Source: Chloroflexi bacterium bin125 (lineage in GTDB: Bacteria; Chloroflexota; Dehalococcoidia; Bin125). From it: a stretch of 64,000 nt of DNA. The position numbers and the translations under genes were made by a program. The stretch is from positions 124,001-188,000 of the forward strand of contig MPNM01000001.1 of NCBI GenBank assembly GCA_002239025.1, written 5' to 3'. Numbering within the stretch: position 1 is the first letter of the stretch; every line of letters starts with the position of its first letter. Below, piece after piece: positions 1 to 8,186 of this stretch. The notes beneath the pieces were generated by a model. That model had not been told where the DNA came from. It searched no databases and worked only from the letters and a program-made list of their open reading frames with translations.

Positions 1-198
1 GGCATGCATTTCGCCTGGGCCGGACCGGTCCAGAACGGGGAGCCGCACTACTATCGGATTCACGGCGGCAATTTCCTGGTCGAATTCGACAATCGCCAGA
101 ACGGCGCCAACCATATCCATTCCGTCTGGCGTGATGTCGAGAACGACTTCGCCAACGATGTCCTGGGCGAGCATCTGCTCTTGTACCACGTGCTCTAA
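1..198 (+). CDS. DUF3500 family protein, C-terminal fragment
   Basis: The reading frame is open from the first base of the window and ends with TAA at 196-198, so this is the 3' end of a gene that starts outside. The visible residues carry the conserved end of the DUF3500 family: HFAWAG, then GEPHYYRIHGGNFLVEFDN, then NGANHIHSVWRD and a final EH pair. The function of the family is unknown. The ATG at 4 lies inside the conserved block and is not a likely start. The next gene begins 20 bases downstream on the same strand, so it may be co-transcribed. Confidence 0.75.
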   Translation, partial: GMHFAWAGPVQNGEPHYYRIHGGNFLVEFDNRQNGANHIHSVWRDVENDFANDVLGEHLLLYHVL

Positions 199-218
199 AT
201 GAATGAGGCGCCGGGCTG

Positions 219-509
219 ATGTTTCACTACGAACGCGAAAGTCGGACGGCGCACTCCGAGTGCTACGTCGTCGAGAATGAAGCCGGTTCGCGCGGCCGGA
301 TCGACCTGCATTTCGCTGCGCCCCTGGTCTACGCCACGCTCTGCGTGCCGGAATCTTGGGCTGAGGAAGATATCCAGGACGTGATCGCCGATGTCGACGA
401 TCGCTGGGCGTTGACCGCCGATCCGTTGCGGGACGACTTGATCGTCACGGTCTGGCGTGGTCAGGAAGTCGGCGTGTATTCACAAGAAGATGGAGGGGCC
501 AATGACTGA
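219..509 (+). CDS. Small hypothetical protein
   Basis: This 96-residue acidic protein has no recognised motif. It starts at an ATG 20 bases after the DUF3500 stop, with a weak GAGG about 10 bases upstream, and its end overlaps the start of the next gene by 8 bases. That packing suggests translational coupling in one operon running from DUF3500 to the HAD gene. Residues 30-70 alternate hydrophobic and charged positions and look like a small alpha/beta domain. No function can be assigned. Confidence 0.6.
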   Translation: MFHYERESRTAHSECYVVENEAGSRGRIDLHFAAPLVYATLCVPESWAEEDIQDVIADVDDRWALTADPLRDDLIVTVWRGQEVGVYSQEDGGAND

Positions 510-987
510 CGAAGATGTCGCTGTGGACGAGGCTCAGACAGAGGCAGAATCGGCGGACGCGCTGCAACAACTCTTCGAGGGGCACGTCGATGTGATGCTG
601 CCGCCGGAGGAAATCGAGGAGTTTCACGACTTCATTCGCGAAGAGGCGCTGATGCGGCGTCGTTTCGCGGTCTCGTTCCGTCTCGAGTGTCGTTGTCTGG
701 CCTGGATTGGCTACTCGCTGTCCAACGTGGTCACGCACGAAGACGGCATCGAGTTCGCGGCCAGGCCGATGCAGACGTATGTGCCTGACCACGAGCCGGA
801 AGTGGAGCATCCTGAGGGCGCGACCGAAGATCCGCCGGAGCAGTTCCTGGACTGGCCGATCTGGCCGCTGGAGATCTACCAGGACGAGCTGGACGAAGAA
901 CTGGACGAAGAACTGGACGAAGAACTGGACGAAGAACTGGACGAAGAACTGGACGAAGAACTGGACGAAGACGGGGCCGAGGAGTGA
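502..987 (+). CDS. Acidic hypothetical protein with C-terminal LDEE repeats
   Basis: This is a 161-residue, very acidic protein of unknown function. The ATG at 502 is chosen because GGAGGGG lies just upstream at 492-498. A longer in-frame reading from 457 would run deep into the preceding gene. Residues 1-120 look folded, with FEGHVDVMLPPEEIEEF near residue 27 and Cys residues in LECRCLAW. The tail, about residues 130-156, is almost only repeated Leu-Asp-Glu-Glu encoded by a perfect 12-bp tandem repeat. The stop overlaps the GTG start of the HAD gene. The tail may be disordered or helical and may bind cations or basic partners; that is inference. Confidence 0.6.
   Translation: MTDEDVAVDEAQTEAESADALQQLFEGHVDVMLPPEEIEEFHDFIREEALMRRRFAVSFRLECRCLAWIGYSLSNVVTHEDGIEFAARPMQTYVPDHEPEVEHPEGATEDPPEQFLDWPIWPLEIYQDELDEELDEELDEELDEELDEELDEELDEDGAEE
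889..970 (+). repeat. 12-bp in-frame tandem repeat (LDEE)
   Basis: The unit CTGGACGAAGAA is repeated six full times plus ten bases with no substitutions. The unit is a multiple of three, so changes in copy number keep the frame and only change the length of the acidic tail. The identical copies suggest recent slippage or homogenisation. Confidence 0.95.
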
Positions 988-1724
988 GCGGGCAAACCAG
1001 AAGTAGCAACGGGCGCTTCGCGGCTGTCTTCTTCGATCTCGACGGGACTCTGGTCAGCGAACGCACTGGTGTGCGCGAAGCTCGTACGGCGGTCGGGGCC
1101 AAACTGATCGAACTCGGACTCTACGAGAAGCCGGCCTCCGCCTTCGCCGACACCGTCGAGATCGTGATCGGCGGGATCATGGAGGACAACGACTGGCAGT
1201 GGCCGCTCTGGCTGCACGCCGAGGAGTGGATGAAGCGAAGTCTGGCGGTCAGCGGTGTGAAGGTCGGCGAGGATGAGTTCCGGGAGCTGAACCGGGTTTA
1301 CCGCGACGAACGCAGCGACCGGGCAGCCGCCATCGACGGTTGGCAGGAAGTGCTCGCCGCAGCGCGGGCACACGGTCCGATCGGGCTGATCACGAACTTC
1401 AACGACGGAGCGATGCAGCGAGAGAAGATCCGCGGCGCTGGCCTCGAAGGCCAATTCGACGGCATCTACATCTCGGGCGAGGTGGGCGTGTGGAAGCCGG
1501 AGCCAGGGATCTTCGAGCATGCCGCTGAAGACCTCGGTGTTGCGCCGAGCGATTGCGTACACATCGGCAATAACATTCAGTCGGATGTCGAGGGGGCGAT
1601 CGCTGCCGGGATGCAGGCTGTGCTGGTGGAAGAGGATGATCGACCGCGGCCGCCAAGTCTGAACGGCGACGTCGTCTGGTGTGAGGACCTCTACGGCGTC
1701 ACTAACTGGTTGCAAGGTGGTTGA
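984..1724 (+). CDS. HAD-superfamily hydrolase
   Basis: This 246-residue haloacid-dehalogenase-type phosphohydrolase carries the nucleophile motif FFDLDGTLV near residue 17. Motif II is GLITNF near residue 135, the motif III lysine is in VWKPEPGIF, and the motif IV acidic pair region is VHIGNNIQSDVEGA. The helical cap lies between motifs I and II (C1 type), as in YjjG/phosphoglycolate-phosphatase relatives. The substrate cannot be told from sequence. The GTG start overlaps the stop of the acidic protein gene, and the end overlaps the toxin remnant by 8 bases. Confidence 0.85.
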   Translation: MSGQTRSSNGRFAAVFFDLDGTLVSERTGVREARTAVGAKLIELGLYEKPASAFADTVEIVIGGIMEDNDWQWPLWLHAEEWMKRSLAVSGVKVGEDEFRELNRVYRDERSDRAAAIDGWQEVLAAARAHGPIGLITNFNDGAMQREKIRGAGLEGQFDGIYISGEVGVWKPEPGIFEHAAEDLGVAPSDCVHIGNNIQSDVEGAIAAGMQAVLVEEDDRPRPPSLNGDVVWCEDLYGVTNWLQGG

Positions 1725-2057
1725 CGAGCGGCCTCGGCCGACTGAGAAGCTGACAATCTCTCCAAGCGGGTTACTCAAGATTGCGGAGAGGGGTTACGAC
1801 CTTGATGATGCCCAAGCCGTGCATGATCGCAGTCCAGCCTGGATTTGGCAGGATGCCCGAGTACGCCGTGATGAGTTAGGACGGTGGGATGCGCGACCGG
1901 CACGATGGAGGCTAATCGGGCGAGGACGAGGCGGAGAGATACTGGCTGTAATCATCGAGTGCCCGAACAGGATGGTACATCGGAGGTTGTCTCCATCTAC
2001 GAGGCGTCCCCGCGAGACAAGAGTCGTTACGCTGAGTTGGTGAGGAGGACGCGGTGA
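1717..2057 (+). pseudogene. BrnT-like toxin, frameshifted
   Basis: From a GTG at 1717 the first frame reads a toxin-like fold: GLLKIAERGYDLDDAQAV, then RWRLIGRGRGGEILAVIIEC. The natural ending is found in another frame: TSEVVSIYEASP followed by DKSRYAEL and stop TGA at 2055-2057. Adding one C to the CCC run at 1962-1964 joins the two into a continuous protein of about 114 residues with the strand-helix order of BrnT RNases. The restored stop would overlap the antitoxin GTG start as GTGA, the usual coupling. As it stands the frame runs on to 2043 with an unrelated tail, so the toxin is probably inactive. A sequencing error in the short C run is the other explanation. Confidence 0.6.
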
Positions 2058-2371
2058 CCGATTCTCAGCAGGTCTGGCTGGAGTCTCTCGATCCGCGCGT
2101 TCGTGCTGAGGTCGAGGCCGAAATCGCTGACTACGAGGATCCAGACAACTCGGAGTGGGTCGATGTTGATGAGGACTGGAAACCGCCTGAGGGTTCCGGT
2201 ATGGGGCTGACAGTTGAGTTCAGCGGTGAGGAAATCAAGACGCTGACGAAGGCGTTTGGTGCATCTGTGGAGATGTTCGAGATTATGCACGACGCGTTGA
2301 TGGAGCGGGCGCAGACTGTATTGGTGAAGCGCGAGGATGCCGATTCGGACTCGGTCGCCGCTGCGGACTAG
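2054..2371 (+). CDS. CopG/BrnA-like antitoxin
   Basis: This is a 105-residue acidic protein. The C-terminal part, about residues 52-90, reads LTVEFSGEEIKTLTKAFGAS followed by a helix MFEIMHDALMERA, the pattern of a ribbon-helix-helix DNA-binding domain. The N-terminal acidic half could wrap a basic toxin. It starts with GTG overlapping the restored stop of the toxin frame, which fits the toxin-first, antitoxin-second order of BrnTA modules. The partner toxin is frameshifted in this sequence, so this may be an orphan antitoxin. Family assignment is from pattern only. Confidence 0.5.
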   Translation: MTDSQQVWLESLDPRVRAEVEAEIADYEDPDNSEWVDVDEDWKPPEGSGMGLTVEFSGEEIKTLTKAFGASVEMFEIMHDALMERAQTVLVKREDADSDSVAAAD

Positions 2372-2386
2372 CGCCTGAGCCGAAGG

Positions 2387-3340
2387 CTACTTCCGGGCGA
2401 TGGCCCGCTTTGCCGCTTCGACGACCGACTCAGAGGTCAGGCCGTACTCGTTGAGCAGCGCGGTCCATGGACCCGATTGACCGAACGTGTCATCGATGCC
2501 GACCTGTTCCATGGGCGTCGGGCAGTGCAGCGCGAGCGTTCTCGCTACCGCTGAACCCAGGCCGCCGATCACGTTGTGTTCCTCGGCGCAGACGATGGCG
2601 CCGGTCTCTTCTGCGGCGCGGACGATAGTTGCTTCGTCGAGCGGTTTGATCGTGGCCATATTGAGCACTCGCGCGGAAATGCCTTCCTGGGTCAGCGAAT
2701 CTGCGGCTCGGAGGGACGGTTCCAGCATCAGACCGCAGGCGATCAACGTGACGTCTGTACCGTATCGGAGCTGATCGGCCTGACCCAGCGTGAATGACGG
2801 ACCATCTGTGTAGATGATCGGCAGTTTGGGTCGGCCGAGGCGGATGTACCAGGGATCATTGTCCTCGGCGGCGCTGCGGATCATTGCGTCGGCTTCGACC
2901 GCGTCTGAGGGTACGACGACGTTCATCCCCGGCAGCGATGTCATCAGGGCGAGATCTTCGATGGCCTGCGCCGATGCGCCGTCCTCGCCGACTGAGATGC
3001 CTCCGTGAGAGGCGATCAGTTTGACGTTCATGCGTTGTTGGGCGATTTGCACGCGAATCTGGTCGAAGCAGTGACCGGGCATGAACACCGCGAACGAAGC
3101 AGCGTAGACAGTCTTGCCGGTCGAGGCGAGGCCCGCCGCGATGCTGATCAGGTTGGCCTCAGCCGCGCCGACGGTGAACCATCGCTCCGGGAACGATGCA
3201 GCGAGTTTGTTGCCACCCGTTGAAGCAGAGAGGTCGGCATCCAGCGCGACGATGTCGTGGCCGGCTTCAGCCAGTTTGACCAGCGCTGGCCCGTAGGCCT
3301 CGCGCGTTGCCGCCGGCGGTGGCGCAGAGGTCGTGGTCAT
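2387..3340 (-). CDS. Transketolase, C-terminal subunit
   Basis: This 317-residue protein holds the pyrimidine-binding and C-terminal domains of transketolase. It has GAAEANLISIAAGLA, ASHGGISVGEDGASAQAIED and a final transketolase C domain with CAEEHNVIGGLGSAVA. With the upstream subunit it would transfer two-carbon units between ketose and aldose phosphates, using thiamine diphosphate, in the non-oxidative pentose phosphate pathway. The Glu of GAAEAN is the cofactor-activating glutamate. Its start overlaps the end of the N-terminal subunit by 4 bases, so the two are co-translated. Split transketolases are common in archaea and several bacterial phyla. Confidence 0.93.
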   Translation of the reverse strand: MTTTSAPPPAATREAYGPALVKLAEAGHDIVALDADLSASTGGNKLAASFPERWFTVGAAEANLISIAAGLASTGKTVYAASFAVFMPGHCFDQIRVQIAQQRMNVKLIASHGGISVGEDGASAQAIEDLALMTSLPGMNVVVPSDAVEADAMIRSAAEDNDPWYIRLGRPKLPIIYTDGPSFTLGQADQLRYGTDVTLIACGLMLEPSLRAADSLTQEGISARVLNMATIKPLDEATIVRAAEETGAIVCAEEHNVIGGLGSAVARTLALHCPTPMEQVGIDDTFGQSGPWTALLNEYGLTSESVVEAAKRAIARK

Positions 3341-4197
3341 GAGAGGCCTGCCTCGATCTCATCCAGGGCTTGCGCCAGTTGTTCGTCTGAGGGTCCTTTG
3401 CCGTGCCAGGCGCCCGGATTGCTGGCCATGAATGAGACGCCGCGTCCCTTGACCGTTTCGCAGATCACGACCTGCGGCGCGTCCGTTCGTGCGCGAGCGG
3501 TGAGCAGGGCGGCGCGGACGGCGGTTACATCGTGACCGTCAACGTGCTGCACACCCCAGCCGAAGGCGGACCACTTGTCACCGACGGGATCGATTCGCAT
3601 GATCTCGTCGCCGGGGCCGTCGTTCTGGAAATGGTTGCGGTCGAGGACGGCGGTAATCCGGTGCAGGCCGAAGTGGGAAGCCGACATGATCGCCTCCCAG
3701 TTCTGACCCTCGTTCAGTTCTCCGTCGCCAACAACTACGAAGATCTGCCCCTCATCGTCGTCGAGGCTGTCGAGTTCGTGTCCTAGCGCGATACCGACGG
3801 CGAACGAGAGGCCCATACCCAGCGCACCGCCCGACATTTCGACGCCGGCCGGCTTGTTGCGCACCACGTGTCCCTGCAGCTGGGTCCCGAGCGAGCGGAA
3901 GGTGGGGATCAGCTCCGTGCTGAAGTAGCCAGCCTCGGCCAGCGTGGCATAGACGACCGGGGTCGCGTGTCCCTTGCTCAAAATCACCCGGTCGCGGCGA
4001 TCCCACTGCGGGTTGGCAGGGTCGTGCCGGGCCACGCCGCCGAAGTAGAGCGCGGCGAAGATCTCAGTCGAGGACAGCGATCCCCCGGGATGGCCCGACT
4101 GCGCGGCGTGGGTCATCTCCACGATGTGCCGTCGGATCCGTTTGCAGACATCAAGCAGGGCGTCAGTATCGGCAGCCGACGCGGTGGAAGTGGTCAT
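3337..4197 (-). CDS. Transketolase, N-terminal subunit
   Basis: This 286-residue protein is the thiamine-diphosphate-binding half of transketolase. It shows SGHPGGSLSSTEIFAALYF near residue 38, the metal- and diphosphate-binding GDGELNEGQNWEA near residue 160, and KGHATPVVYATLAEAG. It is the first gene of a two-gene operon with the C-terminal subunit (4-base ATGA overlap). A 131-base gap separates its start from the divergent ThpR gene and must hold both promoters. No clear -35/-10 pair was found there. Confidence 0.93.
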   Translation of the reverse strand: MTTSTASAADTDALLDVCKRIRRHIVEMTHAAQSGHPGGSLSSTEIFAALYFGGVARHDPANPQWDRRDRVILSKGHATPVVYATLAEAGYFSTELIPTFRSLGTQLQGHVVRNKPAGVEMSGGALGMGLSFAVGIALGHELDSLDDDEGQIFVVVGDGELNEGQNWEAIMSASHFGLHRITAVLDRNHFQNDGPGDEIMRIDPVGDKWSAFGWGVQHVDGHDVTAVRAALLTARARTDAPQVVICETVKGRGVSFMASNPGAWHGKGPSDEQLAQALDEIEAGLS

Positions 4198-4328
4198 ATC
4201 GCTCTGGATTTCACTGGCAGCTAGGCACTTCTGGAGCGCACGATCATGCTAGTGGCGGATCGAGATTGCTGATAGCAATGTGTAAGAAACGTGAGTCGCG
4301 TCAGGATCCAGACGAGGGGAGGCTGGTT

Positions 4329-4901
4329 GTGAGGTTGTTCATTGAAGCTGTGATGGACGACTCCGTCCTGGATGCCGTCTGGCAGGTTGGCGAGCGGATG
4401 AGACGTGAGGTGTCGTTTCCCGAGTCGGCAATGCGTTGGGTCAAGCGTGATGCGATGCATCTCACACTTCGCTTCCTGGGTGAAGTGGAGGAAGCAGGAT
4501 TGGTTCATGTCATTGAGGCGATGACGACTCTCGAAGGCAGCGGTCGCCTGCGAGTCCGGCTGGACAGAGTCGGTGCGTTCGGCGGACGCCGTCCGCGCGT
4601 CATCTGGGTCGGGATAGCAGAGGATGAAGGGCTGGAGAAACTCCGCGGCGTTCGAACGCAACTCGACAAAGCGTTGGCAGTCGCCCAGTTCGAGGCGGAG
4701 TCCGGGCCCTACCGACCACACCTGACCCTGGGACGCGTGCGGTGCCAGGCGACGAAGCCTCAGCTCGCGTCGATTCGGTCAACCGTTGATGCCGCTCCTG
4801 CTTTGAGTATCGAATCAGTCGTGGCGCGCGTGGCGTTGGTCGAGTCGACCCTGTTGAAAGATGGACCTCGATATCGGCGTCTGGCGATGATGGAGTTGTA
4901 A
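4329..4901 (+). CDS. thpR: RNA 2',3'-cyclic phosphodiesterase (ThpR)
   Basis: This two-histidine (2H) phosphoesterase acts on cyclic phosphate ends of RNA and related ligation reactions. Both HxTx motifs are present: HLTLRFLG about residue 44 and PHLTLGRV about residue 130. The start GTG at 4329 gives VRLFIEAV, the usual family N-terminus, with GGAGG at 4318-4322 six bases upstream. An upstream ATG at 4266 would add about 21 residues with no family similarity. The length of 190 residues is normal. It is followed 53 bases later by a SWIM protein, possibly in the same transcript. Confidence 0.85.
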   Translation: MRLFIEAVMDDSVLDAVWQVGERMRREVSFPESAMRWVKRDAMHLTLRFLGEVEEAGLVHVIEAMTTLEGSGRLRVRLDRVGAFGGRRPRVIWVGIAEDEGLEKLRGVRTQLDKALAVAQFEAESGPYRPHLTLGRVRCQATKPQLASIRSTVDAAPALSIESVVARVALVESTLLKDGPRYRRLAMMEL

Positions 4902-4954
4902 CATTCGGGTGTACCATTGCCTGCCCGGCGGCAAGCATTCGAGGGAGTTGAGCG

Positions 4955-5215
4955 ATGCAGAGCAGCCTCATCTCGAAGATTGAGAAGGCGCGGATCTACG
5001 CGGAAGAGCTGGAGCGATTCCAGGTGCTGTCACTGCGCTGCGACGTACGCGGCGACTCGACGACGCACACGGCTGAGCTCGGCTCGGATGGCTGGAACTG
5101 CGACTGTCACTTCTTCCAGGACGCAAAGACCTGCTCGCATACGATGGCGCTCGAACGAGTGCTCGACCAGATGCTCCCTGAGCGATATCGCCCGGCCTTC
5201 TCCAGCGGCAAATAG
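4955..5215 (+). CDS. Small SWIM-type zinc finger protein
   Basis: This 86-residue protein is built around CDCHFFQDAKTCSHTMALE, a CxC-x(n)-CxH pattern typical of SWIM zinc fingers. Two further Cys (SLRCDV and WNCDC) are nearby. SWIM domains are usually part of larger proteins and take part in DNA or protein binding; here the domain stands alone with a short N-terminal helix. The start ATG has GGGAG seven bases upstream. A stretch of palindromic repeats follows. Function is unknown beyond probable zinc binding. Confidence 0.7.
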   Translation: MQSSLISKIEKARIYAEELERFQVLSLRCDVRGDSTTHTAELGSDGWNCDCHFFQDAKTCSHTMALERVLDQMLPERYRPAFSSGK

Positions 5216-5261
5216 CTGCCAACCTACAGCCGCGCTCGTCATTGCCGGGCTTGTCCGAGGG

Positions 5262-5392
5262 TTCCCTCTCCCATTGCGGGGGAGATGTCACGGAGTGACC
5301 GAGGTGGGTCGGCCGGGATTGACCTGATGGTGTTGCGATGAGGGAACCCCCTCGGCCTGCGGCATCTCCCCCGCAAGGGGGGAGAAGGGGAG
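5262..5392. repeat. Family A palindromic element (copy A1)
   Basis: This intergenic inverted repeat has arms of the form CTCCC-ATTGCGGGGGAG and CTCCCCCGCAAGGGGGGAG. The left arm is flanked by the signature GATGTCACGGAGTGAC and the right arm by CTGCGGCATCTC. The same element recurs at 29457, 40330 (inside valS), 43187, 45183, 56268, 57989 and 63661. It lies between the SWIM gene and the 3' end of fabF, so it could act as a transcript end for both; a fragment of family B sits just before it (5237-5250). No gene is seen in 5216-5460. Confidence 0.85.
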
Positions 5393-5460
5393 TTTGTCAG
5401 CAGCCTGCTGGCGGTGTCACGGAGAACCGTGGGTGGCGCCTTGCTTTGATCATGCTGCTA

Positions 5461-6729
5461 CTAAATTCGGCGGAAGACAAGGCAGGCGTTTTGACCGCCG
5501 AAGCCGAACGAGTTCTTCAGCACTGCGTTAACTTCGGCGTCTCGAGACTTGTTTGGGACGTAATCGAGGTCGCAGTCGGGGTCCGGCGTGGTGTAGTTAA
5601 TCGTCGGGTGCAGCTTGCCGTCCGTGATTGATTTAATCGCCGCGATCGACTCGAGTCCGCCCGCGCCGCCGAAGATGTGACCGATCATTGACTTGGTCGA
5701 CGAGATCGGCGTGTGGTGTGCTGCTTCGCCCAGGGCGATCTTGAGCGCCCGGGTTTCGGATGCGTCGTTGAGCGGCGTCGACGTGCCGTGAGCGTTGACG
5801 TAGTCGATGGCTTCCGGCTCGATGCCGGCGTCTTCCAGGGCCCAATTGATCGCTCGGATCGGTCCAGCGCCGTCGGCGTCGGGCATGACCAGGTGGTGAG
5901 CGTCGGCTGAAGAGCCGAAGCCGGCCAGTTCGACGGCGTAATCGACGCCGCGACGCCGGGCAGATTCTTCAGACTCGAGAATGATGATGCCCGCGCCCTC
6001 GCCGGGGACGAATCCGTCGCGGTCGGCGTCGAAGGGACGTGATGCAGCAGTCGGTTCCTCGTTTCGCCCCGACAGGGCGCGCATGACAGCGAAGCCGCCC
6101 AGACCGAGCTGACAGAAGCCGGCTTCGGTGCCACCGGAGATGACGATGTCGGCCTGGCCGTTGCGGATCACGTTGGCGGCGTCGCCGAGTGCCTGGGTAC
6201 CTGCGGCGCAGGCGGTGACGACGGTCGTGTTGTAACCCAGCAGTCCGAATTGCATCGCGATGTTGGCGGCGGCCATATTGGGCAGCACTTTGGGCAGGAA
6301 GAGCGGATCGAGCCGCATCCCACCACGGTCGAAGAGCTTGCTCGCGGCCGCCTGGATTTCGGGGTAACCGCCGGCGCCATTGCCGAGCACGACGCCGATC
6401 CGGCTGCGGTCAAGCGCGTCGAGATCGAGCTGCGCGTCCTCGATCGCTTCGCGCGCGGCAGCGACTGCGAACTGTGTAAAGCGGGCCATGCGGCGAGCCG
6501 ACTTGCGTTCGATGAAGTCGCGCGCGTCGAAGTCGCGAATCTCGCCGCCGATCGTGCAACTGAATCCTGAGACGTCAAAGTTCTCAATCGGCTTGATCGC
6601 GCTCTCGCCGGCGAGCAGATTGTTCCACATCAGATCGACGCCGGTTCCGTACGGAGAGACCGCCCCCATGCCGCTGACGACCACTCGGGTTCTCGCGGAT
6701 CGGTCTGGGGCGGTCTCTGATTCGGTCAT
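5461..6729 (-). CDS. fabF: 3-oxoacyl-[ACP] synthase II
   Basis: This 422-residue condensing enzyme elongates acyl chains with malonyl-ACP in type II fatty acid synthesis. The active-site Cys174 lies in VVTACAAGTQ, with catalytic His314 in NAHGTST, Lys346 in STKSMIGH and His351 in IGHIFGGAGG. Length and motif spacing are normal. It follows folC with a 4-base overlap on the minus strand, so the two are translated together. No other fab gene or acyl carrier protein is adjacent. Confidence 0.95.
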   Translation of the reverse strand: MTESETAPDRSARTRVVVSGMGAVSPYGTGVDLMWNNLLAGESAIKPIENFDVSGFSCTIGGEIRDFDARDFIERKSARRMARFTQFAVAAAREAIEDAQLDLDALDRSRIGVVLGNGAGGYPEIQAAASKLFDRGGMRLDPLFLPKVLPNMAAANIAMQFGLLGYNTTVVTACAAGTQALGDAANVIRNGQADIVISGGTEAGFCQLGLGGFAVMRALSGRNEEPTAASRPFDADRDGFVPGEGAGIIILESEESARRRGVDYAVELAGFGSSADAHHLVMPDADGAGPIRAINWALEDAGIEPEAIDYVNAHGTSTPLNDASETRALKIALGEAAHHTPISSTKSMIGHIFGGAGGLESIAAIKSITDGKLHPTINYTTPDPDCDLDYVPNKSRDAEVNAVLKNSFGFGGQNACLVFRRI

Positions 6730-8186
6730 AGGGTGGGATCCTCGGCTCGGCGGACGATGTGTGTCTCCAGGGGGGCGCTTAACAGGCGTCGCGCGTCTGC
6801 GGCAAGAGAGAGGGATCCGAGCACGAGGATGACATCACCGGCATGCGCCGACTGACCTGCAGCGCTGAGCGCAGCGTGGGGTTCGTCGAGAACAGCGATC
6901 TCGCCGTCCCAATCGGCGTCGGCAAATGCCTCGGCGACCTGCTGTGGCGGACGAGCCCGAGGATGATCGGAGGTGGTCGCATACACGCGATCGCTTCGCG
7001 TCTGGATGATGTTGGCCATGTCTTGCAGCGCCTTGTCGCCAAGAACGCCGAAGATGACATGAAGTTGGTTGTGGGGGAAATACTCACGGCAAGCGTCGAG
7101 CGCTCGCTGCACCGACTCGGCATTGTGAGCGCCGTCAATCACGACGGTCGGCGCACCACCAGGGTCGTTCGAGGTCAGTGTTTCGGGAAGCTCAAACGAC
7201 TCAAGTCGTGCCGGCCAGGCGACGGTGGCGAGACCCTTGTGCAGCGCTTCGGATGGGACCGCGACGACGCCTGACGCATTCAGCGAGTCAATCGTGGCGA
7301 TTGCGGTCAGCGCATTGTCAATCTGGTGACGGCCCAACAGCGGCAACAGGTGCATCGCGCGCGGCTGCTCGCCGGGCCTCGGATTACGCCGACCGATGCG
7401 GAACCACTGCCCCCAGGGCTCGACGCCGGCAATCTCAGACAGGTAGTCGCCCCCCACGTCGATCAGCGGTACGGGTACGTCGTCGGCTGCGTTGCGGACC
7501 ACATCCGCTGCCTCGGAGTAGCGCTGTGGCGCGAGGATCACGGTCTGGCAGGCGGCACTGATGATGCCGGCCTTTTCCGACGCGATCTGTGTGATCTTGT
7601 CGCCCAGGATGTCGGTGTGTTCGTGTGAGAGGGATGTGATCACGGCCGCGTCGGTGCGCGAGAACACGTTGGTGCAATCGAGCCGCCCGCCCAGTCCGAC
7701 CTCGACGATCTGTACATCGACATCGTTCGCGTGGAAGGCGTGAAAGCTGAGCGCAGTGAGAATCTCAAACGTGCTGATGTGGCCGGGATCTTCAGCCTGT
7801 TCGGCCTCGATCACATGACGCAGTTGCTCGCAAAGGCGGGCGAATTCAAAGTCCGGTAGCGGCGCGCCGAGAATGCGGATGCGCTCGGTGAAGTCGTGCA
7901 AGTGTGGGCTGGTGAACAGACCGGTGCGGAATCCTGCGGCACGCAGCACCGACTCGATCATCGCGGCGGTCGATCCCTTGCCCTTACTGCCGGCGATATG
8001 AATCGTGATCCGGCCGTGCTGAGGATCGCCCAGGCGGCGCAGGATCGATCGGATCCGGTCGAGCGCGAAGTCGCCCATGGCCCGCCGTGGTCCCGATCCG
8101 CGCTCAAAGTCGGCAAACGACATCAGCCAGTCGACTGCGTCGCCGTAGTTTGACAGTGGTTTGCCGCTGTTGGCAGTTGACGACAT
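6726..8186 (-). CDS. folC: Folylpolyglutamate synthase / dihydrofolate synthase
   Basis: This 486-residue Mur-ligase-type enzyme adds glutamate to dihydropteroate or to folates. The ATP loop is GSKGKGSTAAMIES near residue 67, the substrate Omega loop is SPHLHDFTERIRI, and the central metal site is GLGGRLDCTNV. The C-terminal domain contains VIDGAHNAESV. It is somewhat longer than the usual 420-450 residues, with a longer N-terminus. It is the first gene of folC-fabF. Upstream on the minus strand a TACGAT hexamer lies at 8305-8310 (complement), matching other -10 elements of this window but without a clear -35. Confidence 0.93.
   Translation of the reverse strand: MSSTANSGKPLSNYGDAVDWLMSFADFERGSGPRRAMGDFALDRIRSILRRLGDPQHGRITIHIAGSKGKGSTAAMIESVLRAAGFRTGLFTSPHLHDFTERIRILGAPLPDFEFARLCEQLRHVIEAEQAEDPGHISTFEILTALSFHAFHANDVDVQIVEVGLGGRLDCTNVFSRTDAAVITSLSHEHTDILGDKITQIASEKAGIISAACQTVILAPQRYSEAADVVRNAADDVPVPLIDVGGDYLSEIAGVEPWGQWFRIGRRNPRPGEQPRAMHLLPLLGRHQIDNALTAIATIDSLNASGVVAVPSEALHKGLATVAWPARLESFELPETLTSNDPGGAPTVVIDGAHNAESVQRALDACREYFPHNQLHVIFGVLGDKALQDMANIIQTRSDRVYATTSDHPRARPPQQVAEAFADADWDGEIAVLDEPHAALSAAGQSAHAGDVILVLGSLSLAADARRLLSAPLETHIVRRAEDPTL

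Noticed and set aside
876-1778. A 300-residue minus-strand frame ending in a long poly-Ser run
   Set aside because: It is the antisense of the HAD gene and the LDEE repeat; the Ser run is only the complement of the 12-bp repeat.
5338-5631. A 97-residue plus-strand frame starting in the repeat before fabF
   Set aside because: Its first half is the family A repeat and its second half is antisense to fabF.
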